Assembly (NCBI RefSeq): GCF_001039475.1
Contig: NZ_LELK01000001.1
Span: 77,436-141,435, forward strand
DNA length: 64,000 nucleotides
Direction: 5' to 3'
Origin: Guptibacillus hwajinpoensis
GTDB lineage: Bacteria > Bacillota > Bacilli > Bacillales > Guptibacillaceae
Below, piece after piece: positions 8,060-17,124 of the stretch (within the stretch, counting starts at the first letter, position 1; each line of letters starts with the position of its first letter). The notes beneath the pieces were generated by a model. The model was given only the letters and a program-made list of their open reading frames with translations. It had not been told where the DNA came from and did not search any database. The position numbers and the translations under genes were made by a program.

Positions 8060-8242
8060 ATGTCATCAAATGATTTAGTAAAATACATGACACAGCAAGT
8101 GGTTTCTTATATTGATCAGCCTAAAGAAGAGAGACAGAATCAGCGAGCTGAACGAAAAGCTTCGAAACAGCCTTTTTTGTTTCGTTGGTTTGGCATCATT
8201 CCTATGGCAATTTCGATGTTTGTGAAGAAGAATAATCATTAA
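8060..8242 (+). CDS. yqzE: YqzE family small protein
   Basis: ATG 8060 gives a 60-residue protein beginning MSSNDLVKYMTQQVVSYI. A charged middle (PKEERQNQRAERKASK) is followed by a short hydrophobic C-terminal segment with WFGIIPMAISMFV. This is the YqzE pattern, and it sits between comG-aroK and yqhG as in B. subtilis. Function is unknown; a single membrane anchor is likely. The nearby ATG 8051 adds three residues and cannot be excluded. Confidence 0.8.
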   Translation: MSSNDLVKYMTQQVVSYIDQPKEERQNQRAERKASKQPFLFRWFGIIPMAISMFVKKNNH

Positions 8243-8269
8243 GCTCGGACAAATGTCCGAGCTTTTTTT
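8242..8269. terminator. Terminator between yqzE and yqhG
   Basis: AGCTCGGAC and GTCCGAGCT form a 9-bp stem around a short loop, followed by seven T. It ends the comG-aroK-yqzE transcript. The T-tract overlaps the stop codon of yqhG on the other strand. Confidence 0.9.
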
Positions 8270-9065
8270 ATGGGTTTTTTTGTAATTCAACGCCTGGCCC
8301 AAGATAGAAAATGCCTCCATTAACGATTTCGACAGTAATAACAGGCTCGTACTGTTTCCTAAGTGCTTCTTTCTCTACATGGTAGCTTTCCACTTCGGTA
8401 CTGCCATCGTAGAACTGATCGAGGAGAAGTTGATCAGCTGCCCACCTTTTTTTCGCCTCATCTGCCCAACTGTGTTCTTCTTGTGAGACAAGCATGTCAA
8501 CAACGCCTTCCAGACGCGTTAAACCACTTGATGGTTTAATGATAGGACTAATAGTAAAGGTGTAATCTGGAATCTTTGGTGTAAGTGATTTTGAGAGAAG
8601 TAAATCATGAAAGTCACTTACGACTGCGCCACTAACAAGATGCAAACCGAGTGATAACAGTCGGTGCTTTTTTCGATCGCATTGATAAGAGACCTTTATA
8701 TTGAGCCCAAGCCATGGATGGAGGGGGAGTTGTTGGTGCGGTGTTGTTGGAATTTCTTCATAAAGCCGAATAGACGACGCGAGCTTTTTAGTTGAAGAAA
8801 AGATCTGATGAAGCCTTGGAGCACCGAAATGAATAAACTCACCTTTCTCCTCGCTTTGCTGGTTTGTAATGAGAGAAAGTGACATGGGCCGTGGAGTGCC
8901 ACCAATTTTCTCTAAGTAATGCCAATAGAAAGGGCGGTTCATCAATTCTTTATCAAGTTGAACCGTTAATTGAACGGAAAGGACTCCGGGCCTTTCGTTC
9001 AGAATGGCACAATCGTTGGCCACGAAATACGAGCGCAGGTAATTATGAATATTTTCTTGTCGCAT
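8268..9065 (-). CDS. yqhG: YqhG family protein
   Basis: The 265-residue soluble protein begins MRQENIHNYLRSYFVANDC and matches the YqhG family by sequence feel and by place beside yqhH. It contains NRPFYWHYLEKIGGTP near residue 45 and a C-terminal ITVEIVNGGIFYLGPGVELQ strand pair. No catalytic motif is recognised and the function is unknown. Its start overlaps the end of yqhH by 23 bases, so the two are translated from one message. Persistent pairing with a helicase suggests a joint role in nucleic acid handling, which is inference only. Confidence 0.82.
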   Translation of the reverse strand: MRQENIHNYLRSYFVANDCAILNERPGVLSVQLTVQLDKELMNRPFYWHYLEKIGGTPRPMSLSLITNQQSEEKGEFIHFGAPRLHQIFSSTKKLASSIRLYEEIPTTPHQQLPLHPWLGLNIKVSYQCDRKKHRLLSLGLHLVSGAVVSDFHDLLLSKSLTPKIPDYTFTISPIIKPSSGLTRLEGVVDMLVSQEEHSWADEAKKRWAADQLLLDQFYDGSTEVESYHVEKEALRKQYEPVITVEIVNGGIFYLGPGVELQKNP

Positions 9066-10722
9066 CCGTATCCTCCTTCTGATTCTGCTGGTAGTTAATT
9101 AATTCCTTAATATTTTCCATCTTAATGCGGATTTCACCTTCACTTTCAGAGTGAAGTAATATATCAGAAATGTGCTTTTCGATATCACGCATGCCGAGTC
9201 GTGTTAGAATTTCATCTAACTGTCCAATTACGCTTTCAAAAAGTTGGATTTTTTCATAAAGCAGAGTTAGGATATGCTCTTCCACTGTATGTTTTGTAGC
9301 AAAATTGTAAATGTGAACGTCGCTTTCCTGTCCAAGCCGATGGATTCGGCCAATTCGCTGTTCAATTCTCATTGGATTCCAAGGAAGGTCATAATTGATA
9401 ACATGCTGACAGAATTGAAGGTTGATACCTTCACCACCAGCTTCTGTTGCAATAAGAACCTTTGCATGATTCTTAAATAGTTCTTTCATCCAATCCTTTT
9501 TGCCACGTTTAAAGCCACCTCTGAATGGAACAGAAGTGATCCCGTGTTCTTTTAGGAACCATTGAAGATAGAGTTGGGTTGCACGGTATTCTGTAAAGAT
9601 GATCACTTTACCTTCGATTGATTGGATGAGCTCAAGAGCTTTTTGAGCTTTCGAGTTTGTTGGAACACCCTCAATCTTTTTGATTAGCTCAGTCATTAAT
9701 GAGCGAGCTTGATCAGTGACGTTTTCTTTCTCTAGCATTTTCTTAAGTGTCATGTACGCGGCCTCTCGACTTGAACAGATTTCTCTTAATAAGGTAATAA
9801 TTGAGAATTGGCTTCTTGTTGCGACAGGTTCTTTCTTTAAAGCCTCAACGGATCGATAAAGATCCTCTTCTTCAGGGCTTAACGTAATTGGAACCGTTTC
9901 AACAATACGTTCAGGCCAGTCCATACCTGTATCTTCACGACGGTTTCGCACCATCACTTTCTGAATTAATGCTTTCAGTCTTTCCTCATCTTCTATACTT
10001 TTTTCTTTGCCTTTATAATCTTTCTCGAAGTTCTCATAGCTTCCTAGATGACCTGGTTTAAGAAGGGAGACGAGATTAAATACTTCATCCAAACGATTCT
10101 GGACGGGTGTTGCTGTTAAGAGAAGGCAGAATTTTTTAGGAAGGTGTTGAACAAACTCATAGTTTTTTGTTCGACTGTTTTTCAGTCTATGGGCTTCATC
10201 AATAATAACCATATCGTATTGCTGGTCATATACAATAGAACGGTGTGGCTCACGTTTTGCTGTATCAATGGAAGAAACAATTACATCACACTGATCCCAA
10301 ACGTAGCTTTTACGTTGAACAACCGCAGGAATATAGAACTTTTGATTTAACTCAATAGCCCACTGTGAAACAAGCGATGCTGGAACGAGAATCAAAACCT
10401 TTTTGACTAGTCCTCTAATCATATATTCTTTAATGATAAGACCAGCTTCAATGGTTTTCCCTAAACCTACCTCGTCAGCCAAAATTGCCTTTCCATTCAT
10501 TTCTTCGACAACTCGACGTGCAGCTTCGAGTTGATAGGGGTGAGGAGTTAGGTGCGGTAGGTGTGCTGGCGCCTGTAAACCCGTAAAAGATGGGATTGCG
10601 GTATGTTTTTCTGCTTCAATAGCAAGTTTAAAAAGCTCCCAATTTGCCCATGGGCCATCTTCTTCTATTTGCTTGATAAAATTATTCGTCCATTCTTGAT
10701 CGAAATGTAGTTCTGTCCTCAT
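9043..10722 (-). CDS. yqhH: YqhH, SNF2-family DEAH helicase-like ATPase
   Basis: I start at ATG 10722, giving 559 residues (B. subtilis YqhH 557). The upstream TTG 10743 has no ribosome binding site. Motif I is DEVGLGKTIEAG near residue 85, motif II DEAH near 180 with DEAHRLKNSRT, motif III LTATPVQN, and motif VI QRIGRIHRLGQ near 470. This is the bacterial RapA/SNF2 type: two RecA-like domains that translocate on double-stranded DNA without strand unwinding. No extra N- or C-terminal domain is evident. The target is unknown. It is the first gene of a two-gene operon with yqhG. Confidence 0.9.
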   Translation of the reverse strand: MRTELHFDQEWTNNFIKQIEEDGPWANWELFKLAIEAEKHTAIPSFTGLQAPAHLPHLTPHPYQLEAARRVVEEMNGKAILADEVGLGKTIEAGLIIKEYMIRGLVKKVLILVPASLVSQWAIELNQKFYIPAVVQRKSYVWDQCDVIVSSIDTAKREPHRSIVYDQQYDMVIIDEAHRLKNSRTKNYEFVQHLPKKFCLLLTATPVQNRLDEVFNLVSLLKPGHLGSYENFEKDYKGKEKSIEDEERLKALIQKVMVRNRREDTGMDWPERIVETVPITLSPEEEDLYRSVEALKKEPVATRSQFSIITLLREICSSREAAYMTLKKMLEKENVTDQARSLMTELIKKIEGVPTNSKAQKALELIQSIEGKVIIFTEYRATQLYLQWFLKEHGITSVPFRGGFKRGKKDWMKELFKNHAKVLIATEAGGEGINLQFCQHVINYDLPWNPMRIEQRIGRIHRLGQESDVHIYNFATKHTVEEHILTLLYEKIQLFESVIGQLDEILTRLGMRDIEKHISDILLHSESEGEIRIKMENIKELINYQQNQKEDTDATRKYS

Positions 10723-10813
10723 TATGAAAACCCTTTCTTGCAAGAGGTTAATTACGAATGATAAATAATAAATATGTATTAACGTTCGCTTTTAATTTAT
10801 TCGTACAAATACT

Positions 10814-10832
10814 TACAATCTTAAAAAGATTG
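10814..10832. repeat. Inverted repeat between divergent yqhH and gcvT leader
   Basis: ACAATCTT and AAGATTGT are perfect arms around AAA. There is no T-tract on either side, so an operator is as likely as an RNA hairpin. The rest of 10723-10930 must hold two divergent promoters, but I could not fix either with confidence. Confidence 0.35.
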
Positions 10833-10934
10833 TTGCCAACCTTACTCAGGTAGTGGTAGGATTGAAATCGAAAGCATTACTAGTATGAATCAAACAAAGT
10901 AATCCAATACCTTAAAACTGAAAATAGGCGAATG

Positions 10935-11095
10935 AAAGCAAGAGGAGAGACTGCTGTATGCAGCGCCGAAGGAGCAAGCAAATTTGTGAATCTCTCAGGC
11001 AAAAAGACTCTTGCTAGACGCACCTCTGGAGAGAGCTATAATAGCCGCCAAAGATGTAATTCTCGCTATTGTGAGAAGAAACTTTCAGGTCAACG
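10935..11095 (+). ncRNA. Tandem glycine riboswitch (gcvT motif)
   Basis: The first aptamer contains GGAGAGACTG, GCGCCGAAGGAGCAAGC, then TGAATCTCTCAGGCAAAAAGA. The second follows a short linker with CCGCCAAAG, AACTTTCAGGTCAACGGGACAG. These are the conserved core blocks of the two glycine aptamers upstream of gcvT in Bacillus. Glycine binding lets the transcript pass the terminator that follows, so the glycine cleavage genes are expressed when glycine is abundant. Confidence 0.95.
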
Positions 11096-11143
11096 GGACA
11101 GAGAAACTGCGCTTTTTACAGCGGGTTTCTCTGTCCTTTTTTT
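11096..11143 (+). terminator. Expression-platform terminator of the glycine riboswitch
   Basis: GGACAGAGAAAC pairs perfectly with GTTTCTCTGTCC, followed by seven T. The 5' arm is the tail of the second aptamer, so ligand binding and terminator formation compete. It lies 31 bases before gcvT. Confidence 0.92.
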
Positions 11144-11174
11144 GTACTGATAAACGACTCAGGGAGGTAATAAG

Positions 11175-12275
11175 ATGAATTCCTTATTAAAAACACCATT
11201 ATATGAAACCTATCAAGCAATGGGAGCAAAAACGATTGACTTTGGAGGTTGGGCACTTCCTGTCCAATTTTCGAGCATTAAAGAAGAACATGAAGCTGTT
11301 CGAACTCGCGCGGGTCTCTTCGATGTCTCGCATATGGGAGAAGTTGAAGTAAGAGGAGAGCAGGCACTTGCTTACCTTCAGAAGATGATGACGAACGATG
11401 TTAGTAAACTAAAGATAAATGGTGCTCAATATACAGCGATGTGCTACGAAGATGGTGGAACTGTTGACGATCTGCTTGTTTATAAACATGCAGAAGATCA
11501 CTATCTACTCGTTGTGAACGCGGCGAATACAGAGAAAGATTATGAATGGTTGGAAAAGCACCTTGAAGCTGGTGTTTCCATTAAGAATATTTCAAGTGAG
11601 ATGGCACAACTTGCTATACAGGGGCCTCAAGCGGAAGCGATTTTACAACGTCTTACTAGTACAGATTTAAGTTCAATTGGTTTCTTTAAGTTCCAAAGTG
11701 ATGTAAAGCTTGATGGTATTAATACACTTGTCTCAAGAACGGGATATACAGGAGAAGACGGATTTGAACTTTACACAGCTTGGGAAGATGCACCCGCTCT
11801 GTGGAACGTCATTCTAGCTACTGGAGAGCCTGAACACATTCTACCTTGTGGTCTCGGTTCACGAGATACGTTACGTTTTGAAGCAAAGCTCGCTCTGTAT
11901 GGTCAAGAATTAACAAAGGATATCTCTCCGCTTGAAGCTGGAATTGGCTTTGCTGTTAAGACCGGTAAAGAAGCAGAATTTATTGGCAAAAGTGCACTTG
12001 TGGCTCAAAAGGAAAACGGACTTAAACGAAAACTCGTTGGAATTGAAATGATTGATCGAGGTATTCCACGCACGCATTATCCGGTATATAAAGGTGAAGA
12101 GCTTATTGGTGAAGTAACAACAGGAACGCAGTCACCTACATTAAAGAAAAACGTTGGTCTTGCTTTACTTAAGAAAGAGTACACAGACATTGGTACAGAA
12201 CTAGATGTCGAAATCAGAAAAAAACGAGTAAGTGCAAAAGTCGTTCCATCACCATTCTATAAGCGAGAGAAATAA
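11175..12275 (+). CDS. gcvT: Aminomethyltransferase, glycine cleavage T protein
   Basis: The 366-residue enzyme releases ammonia from the aminomethyl group on the lipoylated H protein and transfers the one-carbon unit to tetrahydrofolate. [13 protein letters not shown] near 52-64, the folate-site Asp region MTNDVSKL near 92-99, and [13 protein letters not shown] near 189 are family motifs. The C-terminal barrel begins near residue 285. The start ATG 11175 follows CAGGGAGG. It is first in gcvT-gcvPA-gcvPB under the glycine riboswitch; gcvH is elsewhere, as usual in Bacillus. Confidence 0.96.
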   Translation: MNSLLKTPLYETYQAMGAKTIDFGGWALPVQFSSIKEEHEAVRTRAGLFDVSHMGEVEVRGEQALAYLQKMMTNDVSKLKINGAQYTAMCYEDGGTVDDLLVYKHAEDHYLLVVNAANTEKDYEWLEKHLEAGVSIKNISSEMAQLAIQGPQAEAILQRLTSTDLSSIGFFKFQSDVKLDGINTLVSRTGYTGEDGFELYTAWEDAPALWNVILATGEPEHILPCGLGSRDTLRFEAKLALYGQELTKDISPLEAGIGFAVKTGKEAEFIGKSALVAQKENGLKRKLVGIEMIDRGIPRTHYPVYKGEELIGEVTTGTQSPTLKKNVGLALLKKEYTDIGTELDVEIRKKRVSAKVVPSPFYKREK

Positions 12276-12300
12276 AGGAATACCGAGGAGGAGAAGAGAG

Positions 12301-13644
12301 ATGAAACATCGTTACCTGCCAACAACTGATCAAGATCGCAAGGAAATGCTTGAAACCATTGGAGTAAAATCTGTTCAGGAACTTTTTGAAGATATTCCAG
12401 AATCTATCCGTTTTAAAGGTGTACTTAATGTAGAGAAACAGCTTTTTGAACCAGAGCTTATTCGCTATATGTCTAAACTCGCTTCCAAAAATGCCAATAC
12501 TCAAGAGAACGTATCATTCTTGGGTGCTGGTGTTTATGATCATGCCATTCCATCTGTTGTTGACCATGTTATTCGCCGCTCTGAATTCTACACGGCGTAC
12601 ACACCGTACCAGCCCGAAATTTCGCAGGGAGAATTACAGGCCATTTTTGAGTTCCAAACAATGATTAGTGAGCTTACAGGAATGGAAGTTGCGAACTCAT
12701 CTATGTACGATGGACCAACTGCTCTAGCAGAAGCAGGTCTTTTAAGTGCAGGTCAGACGAAGAAAAAGAAGATTATCGTTTCCAAGGCTGTGCATCCTGA
12801 AGCTCGCGCGGTTATTGACACATATGCAAGAGGGCAGCACCTTTCTGTTACAGAAGTAGACACTGTAGATGGTTTAACGGATCTTGATAAGCTTCAGAGT
12901 GAAATTGACGAAAACACAGCTTGTGTAATGATTCAATATCCAAACTTCTTCGGTCAGTTAGAGCCGTTACCAGAGATAGAGAAGCTTGTTCATGAACAAA
13001 AAGCAATGTTTGTTGTATCAAGTAACCCCCTTGCACTTGGACGTTTAACACCGCCAGGCGAAATGGGAGCAGATATTGTTGTAGGAGACTGTCAACCGTT
13101 TGGCATTCCTGCACAGTTTGGTGGACCTCACTGTGGGTACTTTGCTGTAACGAAAAAACTTATGCGTAAGGTCCCAGGTCGATTAATTGGGCAAACGACT
13201 GATGATGAAGGACAACGCGGGTTTGTTCTTACCCTTCAGGCACGTGAGCAGCATATACGACGTGATAAAGCGACTTCTAACATTTGTTCCAATCAGGCAT
13301 TAAATGCACTAGCTTCTTCAGTAGCGATGAGTGCGCTTGGTAAAGAAGGTGTTCGAAAGATGGCTGAGCAAAATATCAAAAAGGCTCATTATGCAAAGGC
13401 GCAATTGAAGAAAGCCGGTATTGAAACAGTGTTTGATGGTGTTTACTTCAATGAATTCGTCGTTAAATTAAATGGTTCCGTTAAAGAACTTAATCGTAAG
13501 TTAATCCAAAAAGGCTTTATTGGTGGGTATGATCTTGGTCGTGACTATCCAGAGCTTGCAAACCACATGTTGATTGCAGTAACGGAGAATCGTACGAAAG
13601 ATGAAATTGATGCATTTGCAGAAGAAGTGGGGGGAGCACAATGA
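12301..13644 (+). CDS. gcvPA: Glycine dehydrogenase (decarboxylating) subunit 1
   Basis: ATG 12301 follows AGGAGGAG, giving 447 residues and discarding an upstream extension that lies inside gcvT. It is the N-terminal half of the P protein, a fold type I PLP enzyme half without the Schiff-base lysine. Typical segments are [15 protein letters not shown] near residue 76 and [21 protein letters not shown] near 262. Bacillus and other Gram-positives split P protein into two genes, and the product pairs with GcvPB to decarboxylate glycine. The stop overlaps the gcvPB start as ATGA. Confidence 0.96.
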   Translation: MKHRYLPTTDQDRKEMLETIGVKSVQELFEDIPESIRFKGVLNVEKQLFEPELIRYMSKLASKNANTQENVSFLGAGVYDHAIPSVVDHVIRRSEFYTAYTPYQPEISQGELQAIFEFQTMISELTGMEVANSSMYDGPTALAEAGLLSAGQTKKKKIIVSKAVHPEARAVIDTYARGQHLSVTEVDTVDGLTDLDKLQSEIDENTACVMIQYPNFFGQLEPLPEIEKLVHEQKAMFVVSSNPLALGRLTPPGEMGADIVVGDCQPFGIPAQFGGPHCGYFAVTKKLMRKVPGRLIGQTTDDEGQRGFVLTLQAREQHIRRDKATSNICSNQALNALASSVAMSALGKEGVRKMAEQNIKKAHYAKAQLKKAGIETVFDGVYFNEFVVKLNGSVKELNRKLIQKGFIGGYDLGRDYPELANHMLIAVTENRTKDEIDAFAEEVGGAQ

Positions 13645-15104
13645 AAACAACTAAAGACCAGGCTTTGATTTTTGAACTGAGTGAGCCAGGACGAATTTCG
13701 TATAGTCTTCCGGAACTTGATGTTCCTGATGTTGATCTTGACGAATGGCTACCGGAAGAATTTAATCGCAAAAACGAACCAGAGCTTCCTGAAGTTTCGG
13801 AACTTCAACTCATGCGTCATTATACTGCGTTATCAAAGCGTAACCATGGTGTAGATTCAGGCTTCTATCCGCTAGGATCATGTACGATGAAGTACAATCC
13901 TAAGATTAATGAAGACGTAGCAAGATACCCAGGTTTTGCATTTATTCATCCACTACAGGAGGAAGAAACGGTGCAGGGTGCACTTGAAATGATGTATAAC
14001 CTCCAACAGAACCTTGTGGCTGTCACAGGTATGGACGAAGTTACACTTCAGCCTGCTGCCGGTGCGCATGGGGAATGGACTGGACTCATGATGATCCGCG
14101 CTTATCATGAAGCAAACGGAGATTATAATCGTACAAAAGTTATCGTTCCTGACTCTGCGCATGGAACAAATCCAGCTTCAGCGACGGTTGCAGGATTTGA
14201 AGCAGTAACAGTTAAATCAAATGAAAAAGGTCTAGTTGATCTTGAAGACTTGAAGAGAGTAGTAGACGGAGATACGGCTGCTCTCATGCTCACTAATCCG
14301 AATACACTAGGTCTATTTGAAGAACAAATTACGGAGATGGCTGAAATTATTCATAATGCGGGCGGAAAGCTTTATTATGATGGTGCGAACATGAATGCAA
14401 TCATGGGAGCAGCTCGTCCTGGAGACATGGGCTTTGATGTTGTGCATTTGAATCTTCATAAAACATTCACTGGCCCTCACGGTGGGGGCGGTCCTGGGTC
14501 TGGTCCGGTTGGTGTGAAGGCTGATTTAATTCCTTATCTCCCTAAACCTGTGCTAGTAAAAGAGGATGGAGCTTATCGTTTTGAATATGATCGACCTCAA
14601 TCAATTGGTCGAGTTAAACCTTACTACGGTAATTTTGGTATTAATGTTCGGGCCTACACTTACATCCGTACAATGGGTCCTGAAGGGTTGAAGCAAGTTT
14701 CGGAGAATGCTGTTTTGAACGCCAACTACATGATGAGACGTTTGGAAGGTGCATTTGTTCTTCCGTATAAACAGCATTGTAAGCATGAGTTTGTTATCTC
14801 GGGTAAGAATCAAAAGAAACTCGGGGTTCGTACGCTAGATATGGCGAAGCGACTGCTTGACTTTGGGTATCATCCTCCAACCATTTACTTCCCTATTAAT
14901 GTAGAGGAATGTATGATGATTGAACCAACAGAGACAGAATCGAAAGAAACCTTAGATGAGTTTTGTGATCGTCTGCTTCAAATTGCAAAGGAAGTAGAAG
15001 ACAATCCAGAGATTGTACAAGAAGCACCGCACACGACAGTTATCGGTCGTCTTGATGAAACAACAGCAGCTAGAAAACCGATTTTACGTTATCAAAAGGC
15101 GTAA
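13641..15104 (+). CDS. gcvPB: Glycine dehydrogenase (decarboxylating) subunit 2
   Basis: The 487-residue catalytic half binds pyridoxal phosphate through Lys274 in [33 protein letters not shown] near 73-87 and [12 protein letters not shown] near 171 are also diagnostic. With GcvPA it decarboxylates glycine and loads aminomethyl on lipoyl-H protein. The ATG overlaps the gcvPA stop by 4 bases. No plus-strand terminator with a good T-tract follows directly; the next structured sequence belongs to the repeat described below. Confidence 0.96.
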   Translation: MKTTKDQALIFELSEPGRISYSLPELDVPDVDLDEWLPEEFNRKNEPELPEVSELQLMRHYTALSKRNHGVDSGFYPLGSCTMKYNPKINEDVARYPGFAFIHPLQEEETVQGALEMMYNLQQNLVAVTGMDEVTLQPAAGAHGEWTGLMMIRAYHEANGDYNRTKVIVPDSAHGTNPASATVAGFEAVTVKSNEKGLVDLEDLKRVVDGDTAALMLTNPNTLGLFEEQITEMAEIIHNAGGKLYYDGANMNAIMGAARPGDMGFDVVHLNLHKTFTGPHGGGGPGSGPVGVKADLIPYLPKPVLVKEDGAYRFEYDRPQSIGRVKPYYGNFGINVRAYTYIRTMGPEGLKQVSENAVLNANYMMRRLEGAFVLPYKQHCKHEFVISGKNQKKLGVRTLDMAKRLLDFGYHPPTIYFPINVEECMMIEPTETESKETLDEFCDRLLQIAKEVEDNPEIVQEAPHTTVIGRLDETTAARKPILRYQKA

Positions 15105-15107
15105 TAT

Positions 15108-15146
15108 AAAAAAACATCAGTGAGGTACTTGATCTCCTCATTGATG
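15108..15146 (-). terminator. Minus-strand terminator after yqhL
   Basis: CATCAGTGAGG and CCTCATTGATG pair over 11 positions with one G-T. The plus strand has seven A before the stem, so on the minus strand the hairpin ends in a T-tract. It would stop minus-strand transcription before gcvPB. Confidence 0.6.
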
Positions 15147-15241
15147 GTGAAATTGAATTTAATAGAAAAGCTTTGTTTATGGACAGTGGTGATTTTTGGC
15201 TCATTTACGTCCTGCGGTGACCAATCGCCTGAGCTGAAAGG

Positions 15242-15305
15242 CGAGTGAAACTGATGTTTCACTCGAATGAGCCAAAGAGAAATCAAAAATATGAGCTAAC
15301 ATAGC
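15242..15305. repeat. Structured interspersed repeat, copy 1
   Basis: This copy shares GAGTGAAACTGA, a matching 3' arm, ATGAGCCAA, GAAATCAA and ATATGAGCTAACATAGC with the sequence at 48997-49064. It begins with a perfect 10-bp inverted repeat (CGAGTGAAAC with GTTTCACTCG, loop TGAT). Here it is further enclosed by TTGGCTCATT at 15196-15205 and AATGAGCCAA at 15266-15275. It lies between the convergent genes gcvPB and yqhL. Only these two copies were noticed in the window. Confidence 0.7.
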
Positions 15306-15311
15306 TAATAG

Positions 15312-15342
15312 AAAAGCAGCTGCCGATGTGCAGCTGCTTTTT
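15312..15342. terminator. Bidirectional terminator next to yqhL
   Basis: AAAAGCAGCTGC and GCAGCTGCTTTT form a perfect 12-bp stem with loop CGATGT, with T-tracts available on both strands. It lies against the yqhL stop codon. Confidence 0.88.
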
Positions 15343-15723
15343 CTACTTCTTCTTCTTAACTTTGCCGCCCCATTTTTTGAAGCCGCCTTTCAGTTGATAC
15401 AAATCTTTAATGCCTTGTTTCCGTAGAATGCTTGCAGCACGGGCTACAATAACGCCGTTGTAATCGTACATATAGACAGGCTGATCTTTACGTATTTCTT
15501 TAATGCGCATTTTAAGCTGACTGACAGGAATATTTCTAGCGCCAAGAACATGACCGTTGTCAAACTCATTAGGTTCACGAACATCAATTAGTTGAGCTTT
15601 ACGATACCCTGCACGGAATTCTTCTTCAGTTAACGTTTTCACATTCTTCTTCTGCATGAATCGCGAAATGACAATATAGACAATAAACGCGACAAGTAGT
15701 GCGATTGCGATAATCCATTCCAT
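15343..15723 (-). CDS. yqhL: YqhL, membrane-anchored rhodanese-like protein
   Basis: The 126-residue protein has one N-terminal membrane helix (residues 2-20) and a single rhodanese domain with LIDVREPNEFDNGHVLGARNIP at about 50-71 and LKGGFKKWGG near 113. The active-site loop, normally CxxGxR, reads YDYNGVIVARAA, so the catalytic Cys is replaced by Asp. Sulfur transfer by the usual persulfide is therefore not expected, and a binding or regulatory role is more likely. The basic tail GGKVKKKK is typical of this family. It is transcribed towards gcvPB and away from lipM. Confidence 0.85.
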   Translation of the reverse strand: MEWIIAIALLVAFIVYIVISRFMQKKNVKTLTEEEFRAGYRKAQLIDVREPNEFDNGHVLGARNIPVSQLKMRIKEIRKDQPVYMYDYNGVIVARAASILRKQGIKDLYQLKGGFKKWGGKVKKKK

Positions 15724-15922
15724 AAAATGTGTTACACCCTTTCAAGTAAAATCGACAACTTTAAGTTTACACGTCTTTTCAGTTTTCCGCAAAAGAAAAT
15801 AACATGGAATAAATAAAAGAATGATCGATTGTACGGTCTTTCTAATCCTTTAGTCAAAAGGGAAGTAAATGTGGGAATGTAAGCTAGTTCATTAGTCATA
15901 AATAAGTAAGTTCAATGGTCAT

Positions 15923-15951
15923 CTATTTTATCCTCTGCTAGAATAAAATAG
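15923..15951. promoter_or_regulatory. Palindrome over an extended -10 upstream of lipM
   Basis: CTATTTTAT and ATAAAATAG are perfect 9-base arms around an 11-base spacer. The spacer and right arm contain TGCTAGAAT, an extended -10. The start of lipM is 37 bases downstream. A repressor site overlapping the lipM promoter would explain the symmetry, but no regulator is known to me for it. Confidence 0.45.
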
Positions 15952-15987
15952 GTGTTAGAATACTAGCGTAATAAAGGGGCTCCTATA

Positions 15988-16818
15988 ATGAAACAATGGG
16001 CATTTATTGATTCTGGTAAACGTTCTCCAGAGTATAATATGGCGCTTGATGAAGCGTTACTAAAATGGCACAGTGAAGGGTTAATTCCACCAGTTATACG
16101 TTTCTATGGTTGGAACCCTGCAACCTTATCAATTGGGTATTTTCAACAAGTTGAACGAGATATTAATTTAGAAGCTGTTAAAGAGTATGAACTTGGTTTT
16201 GTAAGAAGGCCGACTGGTGGAAGAGCTGTTTTGCACGATAAAGAAGTTACATACAGCGTAATTGTGACAGAAGACTATCCGGATATGCCTTCTACAGTGA
16301 CAGAGGCTTATCGGGTGATTTCGGAAGGCCTTTTAATAGGTTTTCAAAAGTTAGGGCTTGACGCATACTTTGCTGTTCCTAAGACCGAAGAAGAAAAAGC
16401 GGAGCTTCGCGAACCTCGATCAGGCGTTTGTTTCGATTCTCCCTCCTATTATGAGCTAGTTGTGGAAGGCAGAAAAGTTGCAGGAAGCGCACAAACAAGA
16501 CAAAAAGGTGTCATTCTCCAACACGGGTCGATTCTCCTTGATATTGATGAGGACAAGCTTTTTGATTGCTTTAACTTCAAAAATGATCGTATAAGAGAAC
16601 GAATGCAAAGAGGCTTTCGCAAAAAAGCAGTAGCAATTAATGCACTTCGTCCTACACAAGTATCGGTGGAAGAAGCGGTAGAGGCTTTCTACGTTGGATT
16701 TGAAAAAGGACTTAATATTGACCTGGTCCCATACAAATTATCTGATGAACAAGAGAGCTATGTTGTTCAACTTGCCAAAGAAAAATATGCAAGTGATGAA
16801 TGGAATTACAGCAAATAA
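15988..16818 (+). CDS. lipM: Octanoyl-[ACP]:protein N-octanoyltransferase LipM
   Basis: The 276-residue enzyme moves octanoate from acyl carrier protein to the glycine cleavage H protein, the first step of lipoate assembly in Bacillus. [11 protein letters not shown] at 73-83, the catalytic Cys148 in [12 protein letters not shown] and Lys163 in [11 protein letters not shown] are the LipM hallmarks. The neighbouring glycine cleavage genes supply the recipient pathway. The ATG follows AAAGGGGCTCC. It is monocistronic, with a terminator right after the stop. Confidence 0.94.
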   Translation: MKQWAFIDSGKRSPEYNMALDEALLKWHSEGLIPPVIRFYGWNPATLSIGYFQQVERDINLEAVKEYELGFVRRPTGGRAVLHDKEVTYSVIVTEDYPDMPSTVTEAYRVISEGLLIGFQKLGLDAYFAVPKTEEEKAELREPRSGVCFDSPSYYELVVEGRKVAGSAQTRQKGVILQHGSILLDIDEDKLFDCFNFKNDRIRERMQRGFRKKAVAINALRPTQVSVEEAVEAFYVGFEKGLNIDLVPYKLSDEQESYVVQLAKEKYASDEWNYSK

Positions 16819-16840
16819 GCACCTAACTAGGGTGCTTTTT
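16817..16840 (+). terminator. Terminator of lipM
   Basis: AAGCACC and GGTGCTT pair around a short loop and are followed by five T; the stem starts inside the stop codon. Confidence 0.85.
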
Positions 16841-16844
16841 CCTA

Positions 16845-16874
16845 TTGACTTAACAAGAACAAATGTTCTAATCT
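16845..16874 (+). promoter_or_regulatory. Putative SOS (LexA-type) promoter
   Basis: TTGACT (16845-16850) and TAATCT (16869-16874) are 18 bases apart. Between them, at 16856-16869, lies AGAACAAATGTTCT, a perfect palindrome matching the Bacillus LexA core GAACNNNNGTTC. A repressor bound there would block the promoter. Downstream come a possible 44-codon frame and then nrdJ, so this may give DNA-damage control of one or both. Confidence 0.65.
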
Positions 16875-16903
16875 TATAGATGGTACATAAGGTAAAGAAA
16901 TAA

Positions 16904-17038
16904 ATGAATTGGAAAGTGGTGGAGTCGAGTGCACAGAGATGTGCACGATGTGCAATAGACAAAATTCCTCTTTTTTCAATGTTCTTCGTAGTGTATCTTG
17001 AATATCCGAGTAAAATCTTTTGTTTTCACTGTATTTGA
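16904..17038 (+). CDS. Possible 44-residue SOS-controlled peptide
   Basis: A short frame starts at ATG 16904 behind a weak AAGG. It encodes MNWKVVESSAQRCARCAIDK and a more hydrophobic C-terminal half with IPLFSMFFVVYLEYPSK, ending CFHCI. Four Cys, two of them as CARC, are notable for so short a frame. It is the first frame after the LexA-type promoter. GTGCAC-AGAGAT-GTGCAC inside it could form a hairpin. I recognise no homologue, and it may not be translated. The rest of 16841-17230 is regulatory sequence for nrdJ. Confidence 0.22.
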   Translation: MNWKVVESSAQRCARCAIDKIPLFSMFFVVYLEYPSKIFCFHCI

Positions 17039-17068
17039 AAGTTGACAAATTCACTTCATTCACCATTT

Positions 17069-17117
17069 TTACTATATGTAGTATTGTCTGAATATTAATT
17101 GATACTATATATGGGTT
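17069..17117 (+). promoter_or_regulatory. Two NrdR-type boxes upstream of nrdJ
   Basis: TTACTATATGTAGTAT (17069-17084) and ATACTATATATGGGTT (17102-17117) match the NrdR consensus ACACWATATMTTGTGT at about 13 and 12 of 16 positions. They are 33 bases apart, about three helical turns, the usual arrangement. NrdR represses ribonucleotide reductase genes when dATP is high. Confidence 0.8.
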
Positions 17118-17124
17118 AAAATGA

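Noticed and set aside
10932-11150. 72-codon protein upstream of gcvT
   Set aside because: The frame coincides with the glycine riboswitch and its terminator; the RNA explains the sequence conservation.
16929-16951. GTGCAC repeats as a terminator
   Set aside because: The hairpin GTGCAC-AGAGAT-GTGCAC has no T-tract after it; a further GTGCA suggests chance repetition.
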